Shown: positions 16,117 to 24,374 of the stretch, piece by piece | Position numbering within the stretch: position 1 is the first letter of the stretch | Layout of the letters: each line of letters starts with the position of its first letter | DNA from: Chryseobacterium sp. JV274 | Lineage (GTDB): Bacteria; Bacteroidota; Bacteroidia; Flavobacteriales; Weeksellaceae | Length of the DNA stretch: 64,000 bases | NCBI RefSeq assembly: GCF_903969135.1 | Contig: NZ_LR824569.1 | Coordinates: 434,001 to 498,000 of the forward strand | Direction: 5' to 3' | Made by a program: the position numbers and the translations under genes | Notes under the pieces: model-generated | Seen by the model: only the letters and a program-made list of their open reading frames with translations | Database searches by the model: none | Told to the model about the DNA's origin: nothing

Positions 16117-16959
16117 TCATATTGTTTTTAAATAATTGATGATCCCGATAACATCATCCTGACCAAAGCCTTTGTCGTGTGCATTTTGATAGGTTTGAAT
16201 CAAAGCTTCGGATAAAGGATAATCAGCGCCTGCATTTTTAGCAAGAAGAATATCTTTCAGCATCAGATCAAGAGCAAATGCCGGAGCATATTGGTCTGCT
16301 ATTAATAAAGATGTTTTTACTTTGGTAGCACCGCTTCCACTGGCACTTTCATTGATTATTTCCAGCATATCAGATTTTTCAATGCCTAATTTTCCGGCCA
16401 GTAAAACAGTTTCTGCCAGTCCCTGATAAATGGTGGAAAGAAAATAATTGATAGATAATTTTCCTGCGATTCCTTTTCCGTTTTCACCCAAATGTTTCAC
16501 AGATTTCCCCATTTTCAACAGATAGGGCATAGCACGCTGGATGTCTTTTTCTTCACCTCCAGCCATAATGATTAGTGTCCCTTCTTGTGCAGGTTGAGTA
16601 CTGCCTGCTACGGGAGCATCAATAAAGGAAGCTTCTTTTATTTTCAAGGCAGCTGCAGTTTCTTTTGAGGCTTCCGGGGAAATAGTACTCATATCTATAA
16701 AGAGTTTTCCTTGAATATCTAAAGAAAGAATTTCCTCATATACGGCTTTTATAGCACTGTCGTTGGTCAGCATTGTGAATATAATATCGTTGTTTTGTAC
16801 CAGATCTTTAATTTGGGTATAGACTGAAGACTTCTCTTCAAAATCCCTGGCTTTTTCAGAAGTTCTGTTGTAAACCGAAAGTGGAAATCCTGCTTTTTCA
16901 ATATTCTTTGCCATAGGGTGGCCCATATTTCCTAGTCCGATGAACCCGATTTTTTCCAT
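16117..16959 (-). CDS. NAD(P)-dependent beta-hydroxyacid dehydrogenase
   Basis: 280 residues of the 3-hydroxyisobutyrate/6-phosphogluconate dehydrogenase family. The cofactor motif GFIGLGNMGHPMAKN is at residues 5-19; the substrate loop DAPVAGSTQPAQEGTL (around 115-130) and the catalytic Lys in GKGIAGKLSINYFL are both present. It oxidises beta-hydroxy acids or reduces semialdehydes in the cytoplasm; glyoxylate/succinic-semialdehyde reductases are close relatives. It is the first gene of a two-gene unit with the PPC protein. Confidence 0.9.
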   Translation of the reverse strand: MEKIGFIGLGNMGHPMAKNIEKAGFPLSVYNRTSEKARDFEEKSSVYTQIKDLVQNNDIIFTMLTNDSAIKAVYEEILSLDIQGKLFIDMSTISPEASKETAAALKIKEASFIDAPVAGSTQPAQEGTLIIMAGGEEKDIQRAMPYLLKMGKSVKHLGENGKGIAGKLSINYFLSTIYQGLAETVLLAGKLGIEKSDMLEIINESASGSGATKVKTSLLIADQYAPAFALDLMLKDILLAKNAGADYPLSEALIQTYQNAHDKGFGQDDVIGIINYLKTI

Positions 16960-17156
16960 TGTTATATTTTTATGTAGTTATTAATTAAGTTTTATGTTGT
17001 GAAGCTCCTGAATGAAAAGGAGTTATCTGAAGATATACAAGTTAGATTGTAAAATACGTGTATTTTGCAGCAAAATATCTACCAAATAGCTGATTTACCA
17101 AATTAAGTTTTAATTATATTTTTATGTATAAGCTTTTAAAACCGGATAAACTTTCA

Positions 17157-17164
17157 GAAATTTG
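17157..17164 (+). promoter_or_regulatory. Candidate -7 element GAAATTTG for the CatA-like gene
   Basis: GAAATTTG lies 17 bases before the ATG at 17181, with TTTT at 17134-17137 as a weak -33 candidate (19-base spacing). Same octamer as at three other gene starts in the window. Confidence 0.45.
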
Positions 17165-17180
17165 CAGCAAATAAGAATCA

Positions 17181-17807
17181 ATGAAGATTGTAGATATAGA
17201 GAACTGGAACAGAAAAGAGCATTTTGAATTTTTTTCTAAAATGGCAAGCCCTTATTTTGGATTTACAACAGAGGTAGACTGTACAAAAGCGTATGACACA
17301 GCGAAAGAAAAAGGATATTCTTTTTTTGCCTACTATTTTCACAAGTCTATGGTCGCAATTAATACTGTGAATGAATTAAAACTGAGAATTATCGATGGTC
17401 AGGTAATACAGTTTGATACGGTTCATGCCGGCAGTACGATTGGAAGACCGGATGGGACTTTCGGATTTTCATTTACTCCTTTCTCAGAAGATTTTGAAAC
17501 CTTCAATGAAACGCTGCAGGAGGAAATAAAAGGAGTGCATCAGACTTCAGGATTAAGATTAAGCAATGGAAGACTGGGAAAAGACCACGTAAGACACACG
17601 ACTATTCCATGGAATTCCTTCAGTGCTATATTACACCCTACAGATTTTAATACTACAGAATCAGTCCCTAAAATTGCTTTTGGAAGATTCAATATCCGTG
17701 ACGGCAGAAAGTATCTTCCAGTTTCTATTGAAGCCCATCACGGATTGGCTGATGGTCTTCATCTTGCCAAATATCTGGAGGAATTTCAAAGACAGCTTGA
17801 TCAGTAG
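17181..17807 (+). CDS. CatA-like O-acetyltransferase (chloramphenicol acetyltransferase family)
   Basis: 208 residues, close to the 215-220 of type-A chloramphenicol acetyltransferases. The N-terminal WNRKEHFEFF and the catalytic HHGLADGLH motif (His about 187) match the trimeric CAT fold, in which the His activates the acceptor hydroxyl for transfer from acetyl-CoA. The motif is intact, so the protein is probably active, but chromosomal flavobacterial CAT-like enzymes do not always confer resistance. It is monocistronic, with a -7 element at 17157 and a terminator at 17859-17880. Confidence 0.85.
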   Translation: MKIVDIENWNRKEHFEFFSKMASPYFGFTTEVDCTKAYDTAKEKGYSFFAYYFHKSMVAINTVNELKLRIIDGQVIQFDTVHAGSTIGRPDGTFGFSFTPFSEDFETFNETLQEEIKGVHQTSGLRLSNGRLGKDHVRHTTIPWNSFSAILHPTDFNTTESVPKIAFGRFNIRDGRKYLPVSIEAHHGLADGLHLAKYLEEFQRQLDQ

Positions 17808-17858
17808 AGGATTATAGAGTTTGAAGAAAATAATACATATATTGTTCAACAAATAATT

Positions 17859-17880
17859 AAAGCCGGATCTCTCCGGCTTT
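17859..17880. terminator. Bidirectional terminator between catA-like and crp genes
   Basis: Perfect 9-bp GC-rich stem AAAGCCGGA / TCCGGCTTT with loop TCTC, A-rich on the left and TACTTTTAAT on the right. It serves convergent genes ending at 17807 (+) and 17886 (-). Confidence 0.88.
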
Positions 17881-17885
17881 TACTT

Positions 17886-18479
17886 TTAATAATAAATCTT
17901 TCGTTTTTCTATTTTCACAATCTGGTCTTTCTCCATCTGCTTTATGGTCCGTATAACTGTTTCTACACGTAATCCGGTGAGTGATGCCAGCTGCTGGCGG
18001 GTAAGAGGAATCTGGAAAGAATAAAGCGTTTTATCTTCATGATAACTTTTCAGGTAATCCATCAGCAGTTTTAGTTTACCAACGGGATTTTGGAAAGAAA
18101 GATTATACAGCATGATATATTTGTAATACATTCTTTCAGCAAGACATTCGTAAATATTGAGTGAAATTTCAGGGTTACTTTTGATCAGGTCCAAAAAATT
18201 CTGCTTCGACATTTTGTAAATAACGGAATCTTCTATCGCTACAGCATTCATAGGATAAGGCCGGTCTACAAACAGTAGAGATTCACCAAAGCTGTGGCCG
18301 TCTGAGAATATATTCTGAATAAACTCTTTGCCGTCTTCCGTATAATTATTGAGTTTAATTTTCCCTTTTTTAATCTGATAATAATGGGATGGGAGCTCTT
18401 CTTCATGAAAGATTATCTCGCCTGTATGATAAGTTCTGGTTTCCACTCCAAAAGAAATTAATAAACTATCAATAATCAT
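17886..18479 (-). CDS. Crp/Fnr family regulator
   Basis: About 197 residues: effector domain with YHTGEIIFHEEELPSHYYQIKKGKIKL (cited as GEIIFHEEELPS) and HSFGESLLF, then a C-terminal HTH TRQQLASLTGLRVETVIRTIKQM. I choose ATG 18479 (MIIDSLL) over the TTG/ATG-rich extension to 18515, which codes for a hydrophobic tail unlike the family. It is divergent from the small HTH gene at 19024, and the 500-bp space between them carries five copies of a TGTGGTA motif, which this protein might bind. Confidence 0.88.
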   Translation of the reverse strand: MIIDSLLISFGVETRTYHTGEIIFHEEELPSHYYQIKKGKIKLNNYTEDGKEFIQNIFSDGHSFGESLLFVDRPYPMNAVAIEDSVIYKMSKQNFLDLIKSNPEISLNIYECLAERMYYKYIMLYNLSFQNPVGKLKLLMDYLKSYHEDKTLYSFQIPLTRQQLASLTGLRVETVIRTIKQMEKDQIVKIEKRKIYY

Positions 18480-18535
18480 AGTTGTGATTTTATTTATAAA
18501 ATAAAGGAACATCAATTTTATTGATTTCTCTTATC

Positions 18536-18996
18536 ATGTGGTACCATTCACATACCACATATATTCATTTTTTACACATGCATAGCCCGGAAAACATTGA
18601 CTGAGATCATAAAAAGTAAAGGCAATAACCCACTACATTTACATCCCACCAAAAATTAATGCGTAAATAAAGGGAAACAGGCTGATAAAAGCAGTTAAGA
18701 TATTTTTGTTTAAAATATAACGTGGTATCTATGTGGTACGCGGTTTTTATAAAATTTTAATCATTTTTTCTTTCTTTGCCAGTATAAAAATGTAATAAAA
18801 TTCATAGGTGTGATTTTTTTAACACAATCATTCAATAAATACAAACCATACGTTATGAATTGTTGTATTATAGTAATGAAAACCAATAAAATTTTGAATA
18901 CATAAAAATTATTTTGTTCCCGATATTAAATTAGCAAAAACCATATTGAGCAGAGAAAAAAATGACTTTGTACAGATTCACAAAAGATGTGGTATC
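18536..18996. promoter_or_regulatory. Cluster of five TGTGGTA-type motifs in a gene-free region
   Basis: ATGTGGTA at 18536-18543 and its complement TACCACAT at 18553-18560 form an inverted repeat with a 9-base spacer. A tandem pair CGTGGTATCT-ATGTGGTACG occupies 18721-18740 with exactly 10-base period. ATGTGGTATC is at 18987-18996. The region 18480-19023 between divergent regulators has no convincing gene. Spacing by one helical turn and the inverted pair argue for a DNA-binding protein, possibly one of the two flanking regulators. Confidence 0.5.
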
Positions 18997-19023
18997 TGAA
19001 ATGCGTAGAGATGAGAAAGTATT

Positions 19024-19365
19024 ATGAAAAATAGAAAAACTGAACCCAATTTAGAGGATTTGAAACAGAAAATTCTTGTACAAGACGAAATTATGGCCCT
19101 GGCCAAAGCAAATTCCCCTCGTCTGCTGAATAAATTCAGACTGGTTCATCCTGATTTTTTTAAAAAGTTATCTGCTATACAGCCAGCCCTTAAAAATTCT
19201 GAACTGATCTTTTGTATTTATCTTAAGCTCAATATGACCACTAAGGAAATTGCAACCTGTATTTTTGTAACACCCAAAGCGATACAAAACAGAAAAAACA
19301 GGATCAGAAAAAAACTCAACATTCCTTCTGAATTTGATATTTATAAATGGTTTAATGAAATTTAA
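19024..19365 (+). CDS. Small stand-alone LuxR-type HTH protein
   Basis: 113 residues. The C-terminal half (SELIFCIYLKLNMTTKEIATCIFVTPKAIQNRKNRIRKKL, cited as LNMTTKEIATCIFV and IQNRKNRIRKKL) is a LuxR/GerE-like HTH of the kind found at the end of large flavobacterial TPR or Y_Y_Y regulators, whose preceding part here (residues 1-60) is a short predicted helical stretch. No receiver, sensor or TPR domain is present. It may be a free-standing DNA-binding regulator or a remnant of a longer one; the frame is intact and the preceding DNA has no matching upstream domain. Confidence 0.7.
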   Translation: MKNRKTEPNLEDLKQKILVQDEIMALAKANSPRLLNKFRLVHPDFFKKLSAIQPALKNSELIFCIYLKLNMTTKEIATCIFVTPKAIQNRKNRIRKKLNIPSEFDIYKWFNEI

Positions 19366-19379
19366 ACCATTTTTTTTAT

Positions 19380-20111
19380 TTAAATTTCTATTACCGCTTT
19401 ATCCAGATCATGATAGAGAAGAATTTTCCAACGGCTTTCTCTTGCTTCCTTTTCCCATTTAAGGCGTAATTCCATGGCTTTTCTGCCATCGAAATCACTT
19501 TTATAGGCTACATGGTATTTTAAATAAGAGGCCTGCGGAAGATCATCAGCCCCATAGAAAACAGTTTCTCCATTTTGCCTGATCCAGAAAACCTGCATAA
19601 AAGGAGTGTGTCCTCCTGCCACTTCATAGGAAATCTCATCTGTGATTTGTCCCTTGTCTTCATTCATCCAGATAATATTGGGAAGCTGAATCAGCTGTTC
19701 CAAAATAGTAAAATCAAAAGAAGGATTACCTTTCTTTTCCATGGCAAAATCCAGTTCACGTTTCTGTATATAAATCTGGGCATTCGGAAAAGTGGCTTCA
19801 AAACCATTATCAGTAGCGGTTACTGCACCTTCAATATGATCTTTGTGAAGATGGGACAGCAATAGCTTTGTGATTTGATCAGGATGAATATTTTCTCTTT
19901 CCAGAATTTCTGAAATAACAGTTGCTCCGGACTCATTTTTCCAGCCAATTCCGGCATCCAAAAGAATATAATCATTTTCAGTGATGATAAGAAAAGGCTG
20001 TACAGACATTTTGATTCCACCAACTTTATCAAAATTTTCTTCTGTTAAAAGAGTGAAGTCTTTGGTTTTGCTTGCTGAGAAATTGCCTTCTTTGAGCGGA
20101 ATGATTTTCAT
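19380..20111 (-). CDS. MBL fold metallo-hydrolase (lactonase-like)
   Basis: About 243 residues of the AHL-lactonase-like branch of metallo-beta-lactamases. The zinc motif LLSHLHKDHIEG is at about residues 86-97; GHTPFMQV, FYGADDL and LYHDLD supply the other ligands. It likely hydrolyses a lactone or ester in the cytoplasm. The ATG at 20111 is preferred to 20156 since a promoter-like TTTTG-18 bases-GAAATTTG lies within the longer reading and ends four bases before this ATG, implying a leaderless or near-leaderless transcript. Homology also begins at MKIIPL. Confidence 0.85.
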   Translation of the reverse strand: MKIIPLKEGNFSASKTKDFTLLTEENFDKVGGIKMSVQPFLIITENDYILLDAGIGWKNESGATVISEILERENIHPDQITKLLLSHLHKDHIEGAVTATDNGFEATFPNAQIYIQKRELDFAMEKKGNPSFDFTILEQLIQLPNIIWMNEDKGQITDEISYEVAGGHTPFMQVFWIRQNGETVFYGADDLPQASYLKYHVAYKSDFDGRKAMELRLKWEKEARESRWKILLYHDLDKAVIEI

Positions 20112-20115
20112 GCTG

Positions 20116-20146
20116 CAAATTTCCTTAATATTTCTAACATTCAAAA
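20116..20146 (-). promoter_or_regulatory. Promoter of MBL hydrolase gene, leaderless arrangement
   Basis: On the minus strand TTTTG (20146-20142), 18 bases, GAAATTTG (20123-20116), four bases, ATG. Both elements and the spacing fit the Bacteroidota -33/-7 promoter. The start of transcription would fall at or next to the A of the start codon. Confidence 0.55.
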
Positions 20147-20282
20147 GGTTTTCCATCGATATATATCATCAATAAAAACAATCATACAGACAGGGTGTTG
20201 AAATCATTCTACTTACCGCAGAATCCTGTATTATTCTTAGAAATGTAAAGACACAGGAAGAATAATTTCTTTTTTTAATGAT

Positions 20283-20290
20283 TATCTTTG
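20283..20290 (+). promoter_or_regulatory. -7 element TATCTTTG upstream of MFS gene
   Basis: Exact match to TAnnTTTG, 76 bases before the ATG at 20367. The implied leader of about 70 bases contains the hairpin at 20303-20333. The -33 region is only AT-rich. Confidence 0.5.
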
Positions 20291-20302
20291 ATCTCTTAAA
20301 AA

Positions 20303-20333
20303 TCTGACGGATGCATTATGATCTGCCGTCAGA
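20303..20333 (+). promoter_or_regulatory. Hairpin in the leader of the MFS gene
   Basis: Stem TCTGACGG / CCGTCAGA with a 15-base loop, GC-rich compared with the surroundings, between the -7 element at 20283 and the start at 20367. It could be an operator for a dimeric regulator or a structured 5' leader; no known riboswitch fold was recognised. Confidence 0.4.
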
Positions 20334-20366
20334 CCCCTTTCAATTCAAATAAAAACTTTATACGTA

Positions 20367-21563
20367 ATGCAGGAGAGTTCTTCCCAAGGTATTTCCCGGA
20401 CTGTTATCTGGCTTATGGCCGTTATTTCCGGACTGGTAGTTGCCAACAATTATTATAATCAGCCTTTACTGGCACTTATTTCAGAAGAGCTGCATGTTTC
20501 TGAGAGCGCAGCAAGTAAAATTTCTGTACTTACTCAGATCGGTTATGCATTGGGACTGTTGCTGATTGTCCCGTTGGGTGATAAGTTTTTCCGTAAGAAA
20601 TTGATTTTAATAGACTTGTTTCTTGTTTTTGGATCCCTTTTGTGGATGACCTTTGCCACTCAATTGTGGATGCTGTATGCTGCCAGTCTGCTGATTGGAG
20701 CTACATCGGTTATTCCACAACTGTTTGTTCCTATTGCAGCAGAACTTTCATCAGATAAAGAAAAATCGGCCAATATCGGATTGGTAATGTCCGGACTGTT
20801 ACTGGGAATTCTTCTTTCCCGTTTTGTAGGAGGTATAGTAGGTGAAGTCTGGGGCTGGCGAGCGATGTTTGGTATTGCGGCAGGACTTATGATCCTGGTA
20901 TGGCTGGCTGTATATAAAATGCTTCCTGAGCTTTCCCTTAATTTTAAAGGAACTTACAAAGAGTTGATGCGTTCTGTTGCTCAACTTGCCAGAACACAAC
21001 CCGTTCTTCAGCTGGCATCTTTCCGCGGGGCAATGGCATTTGGGTCTATGTGTGCATTGTTTACAACTTTGGTTTTTCACATGGAGAAACCACCTTTTAA
21101 TGCCGGATCATCTGTTGTAGGAAGTTTTGGATTAGCAGGAGCTGTAGGTGCTTTAGCTGCCGCAAAAGTGGGAAAGCTTCAAAAATATCTGGATATTAAC
21201 CGCATTATATTATATTCTTTATTGATCGTTATCGGAAGCTGGGGCTTTACTTATTTTGCCGGAGAAACCTATTGGGGACTCATTGTAGGAGTAATTCTTG
21301 TAGACCTTGGGGTGCAGTCCAGCCATATTATGAACCAGACCAATTATTTTCTGATCAAATCAAATGCTGTAAACAGACTGAATACAGTGTATATGGTGTC
21401 TTATTTCATCGGAGGCTCACTCGGAACCTGGCTGGCATCCGTTGCATGGCAAAAGGCTCAATGGAGCGGCGTATGTCTTGTAGGAACGGTATTTGGGGTA
21501 TTGGCTTTGATCGCTCATATTTTGTTTTCAAAAAGGGTAAATAGAGCAAACGCAGAGATGTAA
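20367..21563 (+). CDS. MFS transporter (DHA1-type efflux)
   Basis: 398 residues with 12 predicted membrane helices. The conserved PLGDKFFRKKLIL loop is motif A; NNYYNQPLLALIS in helix 1 and GWRAMFGIAAGLM after helix 5 are typical for the YcaD/YbcL-like drug exporters of this group. It is probably a proton-coupled exporter in the inner membrane with unknown substrate. It is a single gene with promoter at 20283 and a strong hairpin terminator at 21586. Confidence 0.87.
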   Translation: MQESSSQGISRTVIWLMAVISGLVVANNYYNQPLLALISEELHVSESAASKISVLTQIGYALGLLLIVPLGDKFFRKKLILIDLFLVFGSLLWMTFATQLWMLYAASLLIGATSVIPQLFVPIAAELSSDKEKSANIGLVMSGLLLGILLSRFVGGIVGEVWGWRAMFGIAAGLMILVWLAVYKMLPELSLNFKGTYKELMRSVAQLARTQPVLQLASFRGAMAFGSMCALFTTLVFHMEKPPFNAGSSVVGSFGLAGAVGALAAAKVGKLQKYLDINRIILYSLLIVIGSWGFTYFAGETYWGLIVGVILVDLGVQSSHIMNQTNYFLIKSNAVNRLNTVYMVSYFIGGSLGTWLASVAWQKAQWSGVCLVGTVFGVLALIAHILFSKRVNRANAEM

Positions 21564-21585
21564 TTGTTATATTTCTAAGACGTTT

Positions 21586-21624
21586 AAGGATCGGGATTTT
21601 ATCTTTGATAAAATCCCGATCCTT
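21586..21624. terminator. 18-bp-stem bidirectional terminator with ATTTTATC core
   Basis: Perfect arms AAGGATCGGGATTTTATC and complement with a 3-base TTT loop; followed by TTTATTTTC. It separates convergent MFS (ends 21563) and HxlR (ends 21657). Its tip ATTTTATC-TTT-GATAAAAT (21596-21614) is the same hairpin core as in the repeats at 13783 and 43292. Confidence 0.85.
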
Positions 21625-21656
21625 TTATTTTCAAACCTATTTAATTTCGAAATCTC

Positions 21657-22034
21657 TTATTCTTCAATTGTTTCCAGTGCAAGCATCATTTCCCTATGCT
21701 TTCCTCCCCATTCATCAAGCTGTTTCCATATAGGGATCAGCTCCCGGGCAATATCTGTAAGCTCATAATCTACTCTTGGAGGAACTTCTGCATAAACAGT
21801 CCTTTTTACTAAGTTTTCTTTTTCCAATTCTCTCAGCTGTAGGGTAAGCATTCTTTCCGTTATTCCTGAAATAGAGTTCCTAAGTTCGCTGAAACGTAAT
21901 TTTCCGTCTTTTAGTTTGTTTAAAATAATCAGTTTCCATCGGCCTCCGATTTTACATACAGCATAGCTCAGGTCACATCCTTGTATATACTGTCTGTTGA
22001 TATTATTCGTCGAATTTTCTTTTAGCTTTCCCAT
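21657..22034 (-). CDS. HxlR family winged-HTH regulator
   Basis: 125 residues. GCDLSYAVCKIGGRWKLIILNKL (cited as KIGGRWKLIILNKL, about 27-40) carries the Cys and GRWK motif, and LRFSELRNSISGITERMLTLQLREL (in part, SGITERMLTLQLREL) is the recognition helix of HxlR/MarR-like regulators; the cysteine C20 may sense quinones or aldehydes. It is divergent from the alpha/beta hydrolase-MFS operon at 22190 and probably controls it via the palindrome at 22035-22054. Confidence 0.93.
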   Translation of the reverse strand: MGKLKENSTNNINRQYIQGCDLSYAVCKIGGRWKLIILNKLKDGKLRFSELRNSISGITERMLTLQLRELEKENLVKRTVYAEVPPRVDYELTDIARELIPIWKQLDEWGGKHREMMLALETIEE

Positions 22035-22054
22035 TACTTACAAATTTGTTAGTA
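22035..22054. promoter_or_regulatory. HxlR operator candidate
   Basis: TACTTACAAA / TTTGTTAGTA, a 20-bp palindrome with one mismatch pair, directly before the HxlR start codon (22034). Its pattern of TACT...AGTA half-sites resembles published HxlR-type operators. A further inverted element, ATACATTTAGCTGTAT, follows at 22057-22072. Confidence 0.5.
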
Positions 22055-22189
22055 CCATACATTTAGCTGTATACAGTGCAAATGTAAGGTTTGAGATTTA
22101 ATTTTGCACGTAGAAAGCAGAAAATATGCGGCAGTAAGGAACAATAGCGCTCACGTTCCCTGCAAAAACAATAGTAACTTAAATAAAAA

Positions 22190-23134
22190 ATGAAAATGCA
22201 GTTAACCTCTAATATAACACAGATTTTAAATCATTTAGAAAAAATACAACCTTTCAATCCACAGGATTCTTTAGACGGAGCCCGTAAATACCTTGAAACA
22301 ATGTCTCTTCAGCTTAGTGGTAAGAAAGAATCCGTTTCAATGATCGAAGAATTGGATATCCAACAGGAAAACCATCAGATTCCCATTCGGATTTACCGTC
22401 CTAACGGAAAGGATGTTCAGAATTCATCGGCTATTATTTATATTCACGGAGGCTGGTTTATAGCTGGAGGATACGAAACCCATGATGCGGTAGTCCGTAA
22501 ACTGGCTAATAAAACCGGATCTGTGGTTATTTTTATAGATTACCGTCTTGCTCCGGAACATCCTTTTCCAGCGGGCTTAAACGATTCTCTTGACGGTATA
22601 AAGTGGGTAATAGCCAATGCAGAATCTTTAGGAATAGATCCTGACAAAATAGGAATTATAGGAGACAGTGCCGGCGGAGCATTGGCTACTGCTGTTTCTA
22701 CCCAAATGGGCAAACATTTGAAATTTCAGGTGTTAATTTATCCTGCAGCCGATAATCAGCTTAGTTCAAAATCATGGGAAACGTATGAAAACGGACCGGT
22801 TCTTAATAAACAGGGGGGTATAGAAGCATGGGACTGGTATCTTCCCAACGAAGAAAAAGATAATCCTTTGGCGATTCCTGTCTTAATACAAGATTTTAAA
22901 GAAACTCCACCTACTTTAGTCATTCTTGCAGAACATGATCCTTTGCTTGATGACGGAAAACAGCTTTCTGAAAATATGAAAAATGCAGGCGTTGCACTTA
23001 CAACAAGTTTCTACAAAGACATGGTTCACGGATTTATGCATATGGGAGAAATTCTGGAAGAAGTAGAGTCTGCCGTAAGTGAAATGGCTGCTTTTGCTCA
23101 TCAAAATTTAAATTCTGTTGGAGAAAAAGTATAA
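22190..23134 (+). CDS. Alpha/beta hydrolase, hormone-sensitive lipase family
   Basis: 314 residues. The HSL family oxyanion motif HGGWFIAGG (about 85) and nucleophile motif GDSAGGAL (about 160) are intact; the acid lies in EHDPLLDDG and the His in DMVHGFMH. It should hydrolyse short-chain esters in the cytoplasm. It forms an operon with the MFS gene that begins in its stop codon (TAATG at 23132) and is divergent from HxlR, so the trio looks like a regulated ester or xenobiotic modification and export unit. Confidence 0.92.
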   Translation: MKMQLTSNITQILNHLEKIQPFNPQDSLDGARKYLETMSLQLSGKKESVSMIEELDIQQENHQIPIRIYRPNGKDVQNSSAIIYIHGGWFIAGGYETHDAVVRKLANKTGSVVIFIDYRLAPEHPFPAGLNDSLDGIKWVIANAESLGIDPDKIGIIGDSAGGALATAVSTQMGKHLKFQVLIYPAADNQLSSKSWETYENGPVLNKQGGIEAWDWYLPNEEKDNPLAIPVLIQDFKETPPTLVILAEHDPLLDDGKQLSENMKNAGVALTTSFYKDMVHGFMHMGEILEEVESAVSEMAAFAHQNLNSVGEKV

Positions 23135-24300
23135 TGAAAAAATACGCATACATTGGATGTCTGGGGTTTATAGCCGTTATTACAACAGAATTTGGGGTCA
23201 TCGGAATTCTTCCACAAGTTGCAGAACATTATAAAATCAGTATAGACAAAGCGGGGTATCTGTTGAGTGCTTTTGCATTAATTATCGCTCTTACAGGACC
23301 TTTCATGACCTTACTTACCTCAGGTTTTGATCGTAAAAAAATAATGCTTACAGCCATTTCCCTGTTTCTGATTACAGGATTTGTGTCTTCTTTTTCACCT
23401 CCTTTCTGGCTACTGATGCTGGTTAGGATTTTACCGGCATTTCTCCAGCCTGTATATATTGCAACAGCGTTATCTGTGGCCGTCTCCCAGGCTGATGACC
23501 GGAAAAAAAATGAACTGATGGGAATTGTATTTAATGGAGTTGCCATTGCTATGGTTACAACGGTTCCTTTTGCCACATGGATTGCGGGGCTTTGGTCCTG
23601 GGAGTACTCATTTATGATACAGACTGCAGTAAGTCTGATTGCTTTAGCAGTCATTTACTTTCTTCTTCCTGCGATGCCTGTAAAAGAGAAAAAATCTTAT
23701 GGAAATCAGGTCAGAATCCTGAAGCAGCCTCCATTTATTCTGAGTACACTGGCTAACTTTTTCATGATTACCGCATGGTTTTCTACCTACAGCTATTTTG
23801 CAGATTATCTGAATAAAGCCAAAGGGATGGATACTTCAATGGTAAGCTATATGCTTTTGTTATTTGGAATTATTGGAGTGATAGCTAATGGAATTGCCGG
23901 GAAAATGCTTAATAGAAATGTGGCAGGAACTACCGCTATCTTTCTTTCCGGAACCATTCTGGTACCCATTCTTCTCTATTTTTCTGATGGAAATTTATGG
24001 GCAACGATTGCCGTTATCGGAATCTGGGGATTTCTGTATTCACCTAGCTTTCTGAATGCATCTACCTATATGATCTCTTCAGCACCGGAATCACTGGAAT
24101 TTGCTAATAGTCTTGCCACATCGTTCGGAAATCTGGGTGTGACAGTGGGAACTACAATCGGAGGATGGATAATCGTTACAAAAGGAGTAGAGTATATTCC
24201 ATGGATAGGTGTTGTTTTCGGGCTTCTTGCATTTCTGATGATGATCTTAAGAGGGATATTCGAAAAGCGCAGCCAGGTATTGTCCAGCTGTCAGAATTAA
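23134..24300 (+). CDS. MFS transporter (DHA1, AraJ-like)
   Basis: 388 residues with 12 membrane helices; first helix with TTEFGVIGILPQVAEHYKIS (part: TTEFGVIGILP), like AraJ/chloramphenicol exporters; TSGFDRKKIML stands for motif A. Translation is coupled to the hydrolase gene by a one-base stop/start overlap. Expected to export a product or substrate of the hydrolase across the inner membrane. Confidence 0.87.
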   Translation: MKKYAYIGCLGFIAVITTEFGVIGILPQVAEHYKISIDKAGYLLSAFALIIALTGPFMTLLTSGFDRKKIMLTAISLFLITGFVSSFSPPFWLLMLVRILPAFLQPVYIATALSVAVSQADDRKKNELMGIVFNGVAIAMVTTVPFATWIAGLWSWEYSFMIQTAVSLIALAVIYFLLPAMPVKEKKSYGNQVRILKQPPFILSTLANFFMITAWFSTYSYFADYLNKAKGMDTSMVSYMLLLFGIIGVIANGIAGKMLNRNVAGTTAIFLSGTILVPILLYFSDGNLWATIAVIGIWGFLYSPSFLNASTYMISSAPESLEFANSLATSFGNLGVTVGTTIGGWIIVTKGVEYIPWIGVVFGLLAFLMMILRGIFEKRSQVLSSCQN

Positions 24301-24312
24301 ACTGTAATAATT

Positions 24313-24344
24313 TTTGTTACATTAAATAAAATACATTACCTTTG
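24313..24344 (+). promoter_or_regulatory. Promoter of the FrnE-like gene
   Basis: TTTG (24313-24316), 20 bases, TACCTTTG (24337-24344). Both elements match the Bacteroidota -33/-7 consensus exactly with normal spacing. The start codon follows 30 bases downstream. Confidence 0.65.
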
Positions 24345-24374
24345 TTCTATTAATTTGAATTAAAATTAAATACA

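Noticed and set aside
18771..18778. TTTCTTTG as promoter of the small HTH gene
   Set aside because: Would leave a 240-base leader and has no -33 partner.
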